Below are positions 25,371 to 34,658 of a stretch of DNA of 64,000 bases, piece by piece. The stretch's first letter is position 1, and every line of letters begins with the position of its first letter. A program made the translations under genes and the position numbers. The notes under the pieces are model-generated. The model ran no database searches. It saw only the letters and a program-made list of their open reading frames with translations, and was not told where the DNA came from. The DNA is from Longitalea arenae (GTDB taxonomy: Bacteria; Bacteroidota; Bacteroidia; Chitinophagales; Chitinophagaceae): contig NZ_JAFFJX010000001.1 in assembly GCF_016924755.1 (NCBI RefSeq), positions 930,001 through 994,000 of the forward strand, given 5' to 3'.

Positions 25371-26453
25371 ATGAAAAGACTTTTCCAACTCACGGGCTTG
25401 TGTGCTGTGTTGTGTTATGCAAGCTGTAAATCAACAGAAGAAAAAAAGGAAGAACCTGTCAAATTACTGGTCACCAGCGCCATTAAAATGGATACGACCA
25501 TAACGAAAGAATACGTATGCCAGATAAGATCGATCCGCAATATTGAAGTAAAAGCCCAGGAAAAGGGCTATCTGGAACGTATATATGTGGACGAAGGCCA
25601 GTTTGTAAAAAAAGGACAACTGTTATTCAAGATCATGCCTACCCTTTACCAGGCCGAGCTGGAAAAAGCAGATGCGGAGGCCCAGGCCGCCGAGATTGAA
25701 GTGCAGAACACCCAAGCGCTGGCCGACAGAAATGTGGTCTCGAAAAACGAACTGGCCCTGGCCATTGCGAAAGCAAAAAAAGCGAAGGCGGAATTGTCGC
25801 TGGCCAAAGCGCACCTGGCCTTTACCGAGATCAGGGCGCCTTTCGACGGGATTGTAGATCAGCTGCATTTGAAACTGGGATCTCTGGTGGAAGAAGGCGA
25901 GTTGCTCACCAGCCTCTCAGACAATAGCCAGATGTGGGTCTATTTCAACGTGTCGGAACCCGAATACCTGAACTATCAGGGCAGCATGAAACCAAAAGAA
26001 AAAGGAAAAGTACAGCTGCTTATGGCCAACAAAGAAGTGTTCAAACATCCCGGTTATGTAGAGACCATCGAGGCCGAATTCAACAATGAAACAGGCAATA
26101 TCGCCTTCCGCGCAAGCTTCCCCAACAGGGAAGGATTGTTACGGCATGGTGAAACCGGCAGCATCTTGATGAAAGAGCAGCTGAAAGACGCCATTATCAT
26201 ACCACAGAAAGCCACCATGGAGATCATGGACCGGAAATATGTTTACGTAGTAGATAAGAACAATGTGGTTAAACTAACGCCGGTAACCATTGCTGCTGAA
26301 ATGCCCGACCTGTATGTGATCAAAGAAGGTGTAAAGGAAAATGATAAAATATTGCTGGAAGGTTTACGCAAGGTGAAGAATGAAGAGAAGATAGCATTCG
26401 ATTATGAAGAACCTGCTCAGGTGATCGCTCATCTAAAGCTGGCCACTGAATAA
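25371..26453 (+). CDS. RND efflux periplasmic adaptor, lipoprotein (pump 2)
   Basis: AcrA/HlyD-type membrane fusion protein of 360 residues. The lipoprotein signal ends CYASC with Cys19. The barrel-sandwich segment (IEVKAQEKGYLERIYVDEGQ), the alpha-hairpin (about 85-150, with a highly charged Lys/Ala repeat), the returning lipoyl segment (FTEIRAPFDGIVDQL) and the beta-barrel and membrane-proximal domains (KATMEIMDRKYVYVVDK) are all clear. It is a paralogue of the pump 1 adaptor. The permease gene starts 31 bases downstream. Confidence 0.93.
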   Translation: MKRLFQLTGLCAVLCYASCKSTEEKKEEPVKLLVTSAIKMDTTITKEYVCQIRSIRNIEVKAQEKGYLERIYVDEGQFVKKGQLLFKIMPTLYQAELEKADAEAQAAEIEVQNTQALADRNVVSKNELALAIAKAKKAKAELSLAKAHLAFTEIRAPFDGIVDQLHLKLGSLVEEGELLTSLSDNSQMWVYFNVSEPEYLNYQGSMKPKEKGKVQLLMANKEVFKHPGYVETIEAEFNNETGNIAFRASFPNREGLLRHGETGSILMKEQLKDAIIIPQKATMEIMDRKYVYVVDKNNVVKLTPVTIAAEMPDLYVIKEGVKENDKILLEGLRKVKNEEKIAFDYEEPAQVIAHLKLATE

Positions 26454-26484
26454 ATTAACCGGCAGTTTTGAAAAATGAAAATAC

Positions 26485-29400
26485 ATGTTTAACATATTTA
26501 TGAAAAGGCCGGTCTTTGCGATCGTGCTGTCTGTGATGATCATCTTCATGGGCGTACTGGCCATTAAAACACTTCCAACTTCCCAGTTCCCCTCTATTGC
26601 GCCGCCGCGCATCGTGGTCAGTGTATCGTATCCCGGCGCCAGTGCCGATGTACTGGTTAACTCCGTACTGATCCCAATGGAAAAAGCGGTAAACGGCGTG
26701 CCGGGCATGAAGTATATGACCTCAGATGCTACCAGCGCCGGCGAGGCCAATTTACAGGTAGTATTTGACCTGGGCGTTGATCCCAACCAGGCGGTGGTCA
26801 ATGTAAAGAACCGCATTGAGCAGGTAACGAACCGCTTACCGGTGCTGGTGCAACGGGAAGGGATCATAGTCAATATTTTACAGCCAAACATGCTGATGTA
26901 TGTGAATGTATTCAGCAACGATCCCAAAGCCGATGAAAATTTCCTGTACAATTTTACCAATATAAATATCATTCGCGAGTTGAGCCGGGTGAAGGGTATC
27001 GGCAGCGCCAAGATCCTGGGCAGCCGGCAATATGCCATGCGCATCTGGCTAAAGCCCGACCGCATGCGGGCTTATAATGTGTCAACCGATGAAGTGATGG
27101 AAGCGCTGGCCAGCCAGAGTATCATTGGCTCGCCCGGGCGTTTGGGAAGAAGTGATGGCAAACGTTCAGAAGCGCTGGAATATGTATTAACCTACCAGGG
27201 CCGTTATAACCAGCCGCAGCAATACCAAAATGTTATTATCCGTGCGAATGCCAAAGGTGAGCTCCTGTACCTCAAAGATGTAGCCGATGTAGAATTGGGT
27301 AGTGAATATTATGACATTTATTCCAACCTCAATAACCATCCCTCAGCGGCCATTGTGTTAAAGCAAACCTATGGCAGCAATGCCAGTGATGTGATCAAAG
27401 CGATCAAGGAAAAACTCAATGAGATCAAAGCAGAATCATTTCCGCCGGGTATGGATTATGAGATCAGTTATGACGTGAGCAACTTCCTCGATGCTTCCAT
27501 TGAAAAAGTCTTGCATACGCTGGGCGAAGCCTTCGTATTGGTGGCCTTTGTGGTGTTCCTGTTCCTGGGCGACTGGCGCTCTACCCTGATCCCTACCCTG
27601 GCTGTACCGGTATCGCTGATCGGGTCCTTCTTTTTCATGCAGTTATTTGGATTGAATATCAACCTCATTACATTGTTTGCGTTGGTGCTGGCGATCGGCA
27701 TTGTAGTGGATAATGCGATTGTGGTCATTGAAGCGGTGCATGCGAAAATGGAAGCGACGCATTTGTCGCCCTACAAAGCAACCAAACAGGTATTGCATGA
27801 GATCAGCGGCGCAATTGTCGCCATCACCTTTGTAATGGCGGCGGTATTTATTCCGGTGGCCTTTATGAGCGGACCCGTAGGCATCTTTTACCGGCAGTTC
27901 TCCATTACCATGGCTACGGCCATTGTGCTCTCGGGCGTAGTCGCGTTGACCTTAACCCCGGTATTATGCGCAATGTTATTGAAGAATAACCATGGTAAGC
28001 CCCGCAGGAAGACACCCATCAATATATTCCTCGATGCTTTTAACCGGGGATTTGAAAAGATCACCGGCCGCTATACGAAGCTGATGGAAAAGATCGTGAG
28101 CCGGCAATTGATCACCTTTCTTTTATTAGGCGCATTTGCCTTTGGCATTTTTGGCGTGGGTAAGACCCTGCCGGCTGGTTTTATTCCCAGTGAAGACCAG
28201 GGAATGATCTATGCCATTATTCAAACGCCGCCCGGTTCTACACTGGAACGTACCAATGATATGGCGCGGCGTGTACAGGAGATCGCGGAGCATGTAGAAG
28301 GCATTCAATCTGTATCGGCACTGGCCGGTTATGAAGTATTGACGGAAGGCCGCGGGTCCAACGCAGGTACCTGTTTGATCAACCTGAAGGGCTGGGACGA
28401 GCGGAAGCACTCGGTGAACGAGATCATTCATGAGCTGGAAGAAAAATGCCACGGGATACCCGGCGCTACCATCGAATTTTTCGGTCCGCCCGCAGTGCCG
28501 GGTTATGGGGCGGCAGGAGGTTTTGCTTTGCGCCTGCTCGATAAGACAAATAGTGATGATTACAAGAGCATGGAAAAGGTGAACGACGATTTTATGGAAG
28601 CGCTGCATCAGCGGAAAGAGCTCACCGGATTGTTCACTTTCTTCAGCGCCAACTATCCGCAGTATGAGTTGGTGATCGATAATAAGGCAGCAATGCAGAA
28701 AGGGGTATCTATTGGAAAGGCGATGGATAACCTCTCGGTTCTGATCGGAAGCAGCTATGAGCTGGGTTTTATTCGCTTTGGCAATTTCTTGAAAGTGTTC
28801 GTGCAGTCCTCACCCGAATACAGGGCCCTGCCGGAAGACCTGTTGAAGCTATATGTAAAGAACGATAAAGAGGAGATGGTGCCTTATTCAGCCTTTATGT
28901 CAATTAAGAAGACGCATGGATTGAATGAGATCACGCGCTACAATATGTACAATTCATCTGCCATCCGCGGGGAACCCGCCCCGGGTTACAGCAGTGGAGA
29001 AGCGATCAGGATCATCCAGGAAGTGGCAGCGAAAACTTTGCCGCGCGGTTATGGAATAGATTGGGAAGGTTTATCGAAAGACGAATCCGAACGCGGGAAT
29101 GAGGCCATCTATATCTTCCTCATCGTGCTGGCCTTTGTGTACCTGATCCTGGCGGCGCAGTATGAAAGCTTTATTCTGCCCTTGTCGGTTATTCTGTCTT
29201 TACCTGCCGGGGTATTCGGCTCTTTTTTGATGATCAAGCTGATGGGATTGGCTAATGACATTTACGCCCAGGTAGGATTGATCATGCTGGTAGGATTGCT
29301 GGGTAAAAATGCCGTATTGATCGTGGAATTCGCGGCGCAGAAACACCGGGCGGGTATGTCGGTCTTTAAGGCGGCCATGGAAGGCGCGAAAACACGATTC

Positions 29401-29658
29401 CGTCCTATCCTGATGACCTCCCTTGCGTTTATTGCGGGTTTGATCCCACTGGTATTTGCAACAGGACCAGGGGCTATCGGTAACCGTACGATCGGTTCTT
29501 CCTCATTAGGCGGTATGCTGGTAGGCACCTTGGCGGGGGTAATTGTAATACCCGGATTGTATTACATGTTCGGCAAACTGGCAGCCCGGCGGAAACTAAT
29601 TAAGGACGAAGATGAAAATCCATTAACAGAAGAAATTGATCACCATGTTGAAAACTAA
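26485..29658 (+). CDS. RND efflux pump inner-membrane permease, AcrB/HAE-1 type (pump 2)
   Basis: 1057-residue proton-driven exporter, a close paralogue of the pump 1 permease in length and layout. Landmarks are the start MFNIFMKRPVFAIVLSVMII, LPTSQFPSIAPP, TM4 GIVVDNAIVVIEA and TM10 GLLGKNAVLIVEF. The TM10 Lys is present. In the TM4 acidic pair Asp409 is followed by Asn410, the same exchange as in pump 1. The 3' end overlaps the channel gene by 14 bases, which implies tight co-translation. Confidence 0.95.
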   Translation: MFNIFMKRPVFAIVLSVMIIFMGVLAIKTLPTSQFPSIAPPRIVVSVSYPGASADVLVNSVLIPMEKAVNGVPGMKYMTSDATSAGEANLQVVFDLGVDPNQAVVNVKNRIEQVTNRLPVLVQREGIIVNILQPNMLMYVNVFSNDPKADENFLYNFTNINIIRELSRVKGIGSAKILGSRQYAMRIWLKPDRMRAYNVSTDEVMEALASQSIIGSPGRLGRSDGKRSEALEYVLTYQGRYNQPQQYQNVIIRANAKGELLYLKDVADVELGSEYYDIYSNLNNHPSAAIVLKQTYGSNASDVIKAIKEKLNEIKAESFPPGMDYEISYDVSNFLDASIEKVLHTLGEAFVLVAFVVFLFLGDWRSTLIPTLAVPVSLIGSFFFMQLFGLNINLITLFALVLAIGIVVDNAIVVIEAVHAKMEATHLSPYKATKQVLHEISGAIVAITFVMAAVFIPVAFMSGPVGIFYRQFSITMATAIVLSGVVALTLTPVLCAMLLKNNHGKPRRKTPINIFLDAFNRGFEKITGRYTKLMEKIVSRQLITFLLLGAFAFGIFGVGKTLPAGFIPSEDQGMIYAIIQTPPGSTLERTNDMARRVQEIAEHVEGIQSVSALAGYEVLTEGRGSNAGTCLINLKGWDERKHSVNEIIHELEEKCHGIPGATIEFFGPPAVPGYGAAGGFALRLLDKTNSDDYKSMEKVNDDFMEALHQRKELTGLFTFFSANYPQYELVIDNKAAMQKGVSIGKAMDNLSVLIGSSYELGFIRFGNFLKVFVQSSPEYRALPEDLLKLYVKNDKEEMVPYSAFMSIKKTHGLNEITRYNMYNSSAIRGEPAPGYSSGEAIRIIQEVAAKTLPRGYGIDWEGLSKDESERGNEAIYIFLIVLAFVYLILAAQYESFILPLSVILSLPAGVFGSFLMIKLMGLANDIYAQVGLIMLVGLLGKNAVLIVEFAAQKHRAGMSVFKAAMEGAKTRFRPILMTSLAFIAGLIPLVFATGPGAIGNRTIGSSSLGGMLVGTLAGVIVIPGLYYMFGKLAARRKLIKDEDENPLTEEIDHHVEN

Positions 29659-31078
29659 GCTTTGGAAGTTCCTTGTCTTGGCCTGTTTGTGCGGCGCTTA
29701 TGTCGCCTGTAAAACACCGGCATTAACAGGGAAAACGGAAAACAAAACGGTGCCCGCAAGTTACAATACGGCAACGGATACGGTGAATACAGGGGCTTTA
29801 CCCTGGAAGAACTGGTTCACCGATCCTTACCTCGTGGCCCTGATCGATACGGCGTTACAAAACAACCAGGAGTTGAACATCACCTTGCAGGAGATTGCCA
29901 TTACACAAAATGAAATAAAGGCCAGGAAAGGGGAGTACCTGCCGTTTGCAGGAATACGGGCCGGCGCAGGGATAGAGAAAGTGGGGCGGTATACGAGTCA
30001 GGGCGCAGGGGACGCCACGACCGATATTAAACCCGGCAAAGCAATGCCTGACCCGCTGCCCGATTTTTTGATAGGCGCGTACGCCACATGGGAAGTAGAT
30101 ATCTGGCATAAGCTGCATAATGCAAAGAAGGCAGCGGTTGCCAGGTATTTATCAACCGTAGAAGGGCGGAACTTTGTGATCACTACGCTGATCGCAGAGA
30201 TCGCCAATTCATATTATGAATTGCTGGCCCTCGACAACCAGCTGAGTATTGTGAATAATAATATCCGCATTCAGAACGATGCATTGGAAGTGGTAAAATT
30301 GCAGAAAGAGGCGGCCCGGGTAACGGAGCTGGCTGTCCGGAAATTTGAAGCAGAGGTGCTGAACACCCGCAGCCTGCAGTATGGCATCCAGCAGCAGATC
30401 ACGGAAACGGAGAACCGCATTAACTTTTTGTTGGGACGTTTTCCACAGCACATTGAGCGGAATGCGCAAACATTGGATAGTGTATTGCCGGCGGCGGTTC
30501 AAACCGGGATACCATCGCAGTTGCTGAGCAACCGGCCCGACATAAAACAAGCCGAGCTGGAACTGGCGGCTGCGAAGCTCGATGTGCAGGTGGCTAAAGC
30601 CCGTTTTTATCCATCCCTGGGCATTTCAGCCGGTATTGGTTACAATGCATTTAATCCAGCCTATTTGTTCCGTACGCCGGAGTCGATGCTGTATTCGCTG
30701 GCAGGAGAACTGGTAGCGCCGTTGGTGAACCGGAATGCGATCAAGGCAGATTATCTGAATGCGAATGCCAGGCAATTGCAGGCGGTATATAATTATGAGC
30801 GAACCATCTTAAATGCGTATATGGAGGTGGCCAATCAGATGGCGAAGATCAGCAACCTGGAGAACAGTTATGCGTTGAAGTCGAAACAGGTAGATGCATT
30901 GACCCAATCGATTACCATATCAAATGACCTGTTTAAATCGGCAAGGGCCGATTACATGGAGGTGTTGATGACGCAACGGGATGCGCTGGAATCGAAGTTT
31001 GAATTGGTAGAGACAAAGGTGCAGCAGCTGAAGGCAGTGGTGAATATCTATCAGGCATTAGGCGGGGGATGGAGGTAA
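29645..31078 (+). CDS. RND efflux outer-membrane channel, TolC/OprM family (pump 2)
   Basis: Outer membrane factor of about 477 residues completing pump 2. I prefer ATG 29645 over the TTG at 29636: it gives MLKTKLWKFLVLACLCGAYV and a lipobox ending AYVAC (Cys22). The typical duplicated helical hairpins are present (IDTALQNNQELNITLQEIA in the first half, LLSNRPDIKQAELELAAAK in the second), with the usual end QRDALESKFELVETKVQ...YQALGGGWR. It overlaps the permease gene by 14 bases and is followed by a terminator at 31183-31211. Confidence 0.93.
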   Translation: MLKTKLWKFLVLACLCGAYVACKTPALTGKTENKTVPASYNTATDTVNTGALPWKNWFTDPYLVALIDTALQNNQELNITLQEIAITQNEIKARKGEYLPFAGIRAGAGIEKVGRYTSQGAGDATTDIKPGKAMPDPLPDFLIGAYATWEVDIWHKLHNAKKAAVARYLSTVEGRNFVITTLIAEIANSYYELLALDNQLSIVNNNIRIQNDALEVVKLQKEAARVTELAVRKFEAEVLNTRSLQYGIQQQITETENRINFLLGRFPQHIERNAQTLDSVLPAAVQTGIPSQLLSNRPDIKQAELELAAAKLDVQVAKARFYPSLGISAGIGYNAFNPAYLFRTPESMLYSLAGELVAPLVNRNAIKADYLNANARQLQAVYNYERTILNAYMEVANQMAKISNLENSYALKSKQVDALTQSITISNDLFKSARADYMEVLMTQRDALESKFELVETKVQQLKAVVNIYQALGGGWR

Positions 31079-31433
31079 GACAATTAGCTAATTTGCTGAT
31101 CCCGACTGAAGTCGGGACAAGTTGTACTGATTCGCTGATCAGGCATTGTTATACAAGTGGCTATTTTTGATTTGAACAAACGGCCCCTGGCGATATGGTC
31201 AGGGGCTTTTTACACACTTATTGGCCAAATTAACACGGTTATTGAGTGATGGGTATATAATTGCAGGACGTAAACCTGGAGGCTGTAAACCAGCATGTGA
31301 TTCTGCGCAGGTAGCAAAATTGACATTGGATGGGAGAGTGAGCGCACGACTGTTAGTTAAGTTATCATATTCTCCGATTGGAAATTCTTTGCTATCTGAA
31401 TTTAGCTGCAAATTGCCGCTTTAACCAGGAGCT
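31079..31433. other. Gene-free interval after efflux operon 2
   Basis: 355 bases. It holds a short 8-bp-period stretch (ATTAGCTA/ATTTGCTG, 31083-31098), a compact hairpin CCCGAC-TGAA-GTCGGG (31101-31116) and the operon terminator (31183-31211). I see no gene. Confidence 0.6.
31183..31211 (+). terminator. Rho-independent terminator of efflux operon 2
   Basis: GCCCCTG (31183-31189) pairs with CAGGGGC (31200-31206), followed by TTTTT. It lies 105 bases after the channel gene. Confidence 0.88.
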
Positions 31434-32402
31434 ATGCAAAACAAATTTAGACGAAGCTTTATCGTAACGGCTTTCCTTTTAACGGGATTAGTGAGTAAAG
31501 CGCAACATGCCGATTCATCATTTTCAGGAATAAGAACAGCCACGCAGCAAAAATATGGATTGAACCCTTCTGTATCATTGTCCGCCCGGGTGATCGCAAC
31601 ACCAAAAGATGTATTGGCCATGTTTCATGAAGCCGGTATGGCGCCCACCGAACATCAGTTAACGGCAGCAGAGCAGCAGAAAGTAGAAACCGCCTTTGCC
31701 ATGTTACCGCCCTTGCATCAACGGGTATTAAAAGATCGATTGCGCAGCATCAGTTTTTTGGATAATATGCCGAATACTGCCTTAACCTCAACCCTCAATT
31801 ACGATGAGCGGTATAATGTTTTTCATATAACATTCAGGGCAGCTATTTTGCATGAGACCGTGACGCATTGGCTTACTGAAAAAGAACGGACCTGTTTCGA
31901 TACGGCGCATTCGCCAGCACGGGTTAATATCAATGGCGGACAGCTCGACGCTTTTGTCTATGTGCTGATACATGAAACCACGCATGTGGTGGATGCCTCG
32001 CTCGGCATTACAGACAAACGCCCGGGAAAATTATCAGAGAGCAACCAGGTAGCCGATTTTGCAGCCGGGATCTGGGAAGACCGTACAACCCTTACCCCCA
32101 CATTGCGGGATTCTGTATTGCAGGGCATTGCATTTCGTTATGGCGGTAAGAAGGTAGCGGTAACACAGGCGCCAGACTTGTATAAGGCATTGCAAAAGAC
32201 GCCCTTTGTTTCATTGTATGGCAGTTGCGCCCGCAGTGAAGATCTTGCCGAGTATGTAACTGTATACCACATGACCCAACACCTAAAGCAGCCATTTCGA
32301 ATTGAAGTGAGCAGTAAGGGGAAAAAGTTATTGGCGTATGAACCGATGCAGTCGAAGTTGGTGAGAAGAAGGCTTGGGATGATGCGGTGGTTTTATGTGT
32401 AA
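31434..32402 (+). CDS. Secreted putative zinc metallopeptidase (zincin) of unknown family
   Basis: 322 residues with a signal peptide (RSFIVTAFLLTGLVSKAQ). A zincin motif HETTH lies at 180-184, in VLIHETTHVVDASLG. Downstream acidic residues in SEDLAEYVTVYH (Glu269 or Glu273) could supply the third zinc ligand, and the helix-turn spacing resembles gluzincins. The rest (DAFVYVLIHE before, DFAAGIWEDRTT after) does not match a family I can name. No propeptide or sorting tail is evident, so it is probably periplasmic. It stands alone between the pump 2 terminator and the SulP gene. Peptidase activity is inferred from the motif only. Confidence 0.68.
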   Translation: MQNKFRRSFIVTAFLLTGLVSKAQHADSSFSGIRTATQQKYGLNPSVSLSARVIATPKDVLAMFHEAGMAPTEHQLTAAEQQKVETAFAMLPPLHQRVLKDRLRSISFLDNMPNTALTSTLNYDERYNVFHITFRAAILHETVTHWLTEKERTCFDTAHSPARVNINGGQLDAFVYVLIHETTHVVDASLGITDKRPGKLSESNQVADFAAGIWEDRTTLTPTLRDSVLQGIAFRYGGKKVAVTQAPDLYKALQKTPFVSLYGSCARSEDLAEYVTVYHMTQHLKQPFRIEVSSKGKKLLAYEPMQSKLVRRRLGMMRWFYV

Positions 32403-32835
32403 TAGGAGCGGCTGGAACACTCATGTTGTGTATGCCGTCTTTTGACGCCAATTAACTAAAGTTGAATTACATTAGGTGTGATTTGCTGCATATTGAATAA
32501 GGTTTGGATGCGGAAGGAGTAATCCTTTTAAATAAAGTTTATGAACTATCCAAGGCAACAGATACTTTAATAGGTTCTGCGCAAATAACCCTGCTTTCTT
32601 GAATCAGCAACCGCGAATGACTGGTATCTAACAAAGTAGAAATCTTCTATTAAAGGGCCATGCACAAAAACTCCCCCATTTTCCCTACTTTCGCCCCTGA
32701 AATGAATAGCCTTACTACAACTTCTGCGGTTGCTCCATCTTAATACAGTTGCCAACTGTGCCTTTTTCCTGAAAAACGTAAGGTGGATTGTCCATTTCAT
32801 TAGCACAACATTTATTTCCCGGTTAAACCAACCAT
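32403..32835. other. Gene-free interval before the SulP gene
   Basis: 433 AT-rich bases with no convincing gene, repeat or terminator. The open frames here have no signal, domain or conserved pattern. It must contain the SulP promoter, but I see no clear TAnnTTTG element. Confidence 0.5.
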
Positions 32836-34368
32836 ATGAGGGCGTACCTTAATCTATTTGATTTCAAACAGAAAGTAAATTATAAATCAGAGATCCTGGC
32901 CGGTTTTACCGTGGCCATGACCATGATCCCCGAATCCCTGTCCTTTGCCATTCTGGCGGGATTGTCGCCCCTAACCGGTTTATACGCCGCCTTTATGATG
33001 GGATTGATCACTGCCGTTCTGGGCGGACGCCCCGCCATGGTATCAGGCGGCGCCGGCGCCACCGTCGTGGTACTGATCGCACTCATGCAATCTCATGGGG
33101 TTGAATACGTCTTTGCTGCAGTCGCCCTGGCTGGTTTGCTGCAAATATTAGTAGGGGTCTTCCGCCTTGCCAAGTTCATCCGCCTCGTGCCGCAGTCCGT
33201 CATGTATGGCTTTGTAAACGGCCTCGCCATCATCATATTCATGGCGCAGATCAACCAATTCAAAGTATCCAATGCGCCTGGCTCACCCTGGCTCTCTGGT
33301 CCTACTTTGTGGACAATGCTCGGCCTGGTAATATTAACTATACTGATCGTGCTGGTATTTCCAAAAATAACCAAAGCAGTACCTGCTTCTTTGGTCGCCA
33401 TCATCATTATATTTCTCCTCGTAATGGGCTTCGATATCGAAACAAAGACCGTGAAAGACATTGCTTCCATCAGCGGTACCTTACCTCCTTTTCATATTCC
33501 CATGGTGCCATTTACCCTGGAAACCTTGAAAACCATCTTCCCGTATTCACTCGTGATGGCCGGTGTGGGATTGATCGAAAGTTTATTAACCCTCAATATC
33601 GTTGATGAAGTAACCGGCACCAGGGGCCGCGGTAATAAAGAATGCGTCGCCCAGGGAACAGCAAACCTGTTCAACGGCTTCTTCACCGGCATGGGCGGCT
33701 GCGCTATGATCGCTCAATCCTTTGTGAATCTGTCGGCCGGCTCCCGCGCAAGACTATCGGCTATCGTTGCTGCCATAATGATCCTCATCATCATTTTAGT
33801 GGGTGCGCCAATCATCGAACGCGTACCCATGGCGGCCCTGGTAGGCGTCATGATCATGGTGGCTATTGGTACTTTCGAGTGGACCAGCCTGAAAATAATC
33901 AACAAAATGCCGCGCCATGACGTAATTGTCGGCATCCTGGTAGCCATTATCACTGTATGGTTGCATAACCTGGCGCTGGCCGTTTTAATTGGCGTCATCA
34001 TCTCCGCCCTTGTCTTTGCCTGGGAAAGCGCCAAGAGAATACGCGCCCGAAAATATATCGATGAAAAGGGCGTAAAACAATATGAAATGTATGGCCCTCT
34101 ATTCTTTGGTTCCATAACCACTTTCCTTGAAAAATTTGATGTGGCAAACGATCCTCCGGAAGTCATCATCGATTTCAAAGAAAGCCGCATCACCGATATG
34201 AGCGCCATCGAAGCATTGAATAAACTGACCGAACGGTATCATAAAGCGGGTAAGAAATTACTACTGCGCCATTTGAGTCCCGATTGCCGCGCCTTATTAA
34301 AAAATGCCGAATCGGTCATCGACGTAAATGTGATCGAAGATCCGGAGTATAAGGTGGCGGCGGATTAA
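32836..34368 (+). CDS. SulP-family anion transporter with STAS domain
   Basis: 510-residue inner-membrane transporter for sulfate, bicarbonate or another anion. The family start (YKSEILAGFTVAMTMIPESLSFAILAGLSPLTGLYAA, in part residues 17-53) and the repeated Gly/Ala-rich helices (MVSGGAGATVVVLIAL) show the SulP 7+7 inverted-repeat fold. A cytoplasmic STAS domain forms the last about 110 residues (YGPLFFGSITTFLEKFD...VIIDFKESRITDMSAIEAL). The shorter-than-plant length is usual for bacterial members. The substrate is not readable from sequence. Single-gene unit with its own terminator. Confidence 0.92.
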   Translation: MRAYLNLFDFKQKVNYKSEILAGFTVAMTMIPESLSFAILAGLSPLTGLYAAFMMGLITAVLGGRPAMVSGGAGATVVVLIALMQSHGVEYVFAAVALAGLLQILVGVFRLAKFIRLVPQSVMYGFVNGLAIIIFMAQINQFKVSNAPGSPWLSGPTLWTMLGLVILTILIVLVFPKITKAVPASLVAIIIIFLLVMGFDIETKTVKDIASISGTLPPFHIPMVPFTLETLKTIFPYSLVMAGVGLIESLLTLNIVDEVTGTRGRGNKECVAQGTANLFNGFFTGMGGCAMIAQSFVNLSAGSRARLSAIVAAIMILIIILVGAPIIERVPMAALVGVMIMVAIGTFEWTSLKIINKMPRHDVIVGILVAIITVWLHNLALAVLIGVIISALVFAWESAKRIRARKYIDEKGVKQYEMYGPLFFGSITTFLEKFDVANDPPEVIIDFKESRITDMSAIEALNKLTERYHKAGKKLLLRHLSPDCRALLKNAESVIDVNVIEDPEYKVAAD

Positions 34369-34390
34369 AACGAACTGATAGAACACCGGG

Positions 34391-34425
34391 AAGCGGTTAT
34401 GCAATGATGCCTAACCGCTTTTTTT
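34391..34425 (+). terminator. Rho-independent terminator of the SulP gene
   Basis: AAGCGGTTA (34391-34399) pairs perfectly with TAACCGCTT (34412-34420), followed by TTTTT. Confidence 0.92.
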
Positions 34426-34658
34426 ATGGTTATATGAAAACTTTTGATGTATTATAATTCTTACCATTTAATTATCCGTTTTTCACTTGTTCACACTTAG
34501 TCAAATATTTCTTCACGTATTATCGCTTGCGCAAAAATGTAATACCCAAACTGCATGAAATGCGGGCACCTACTCAACACCCGGCGGTAATTATCTTGAT
34601 AGATTTTGTTTAAATTCAGCCAGGTTCAGATACTTATAAACCATAAACTAAAAGTCAC

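Noticed and set aside
32567-32806. Minus-strand 79-codon frame before the SulP gene
   Set aside because: No signal peptide, domain or sensible start; lies where the SulP promoter must be.
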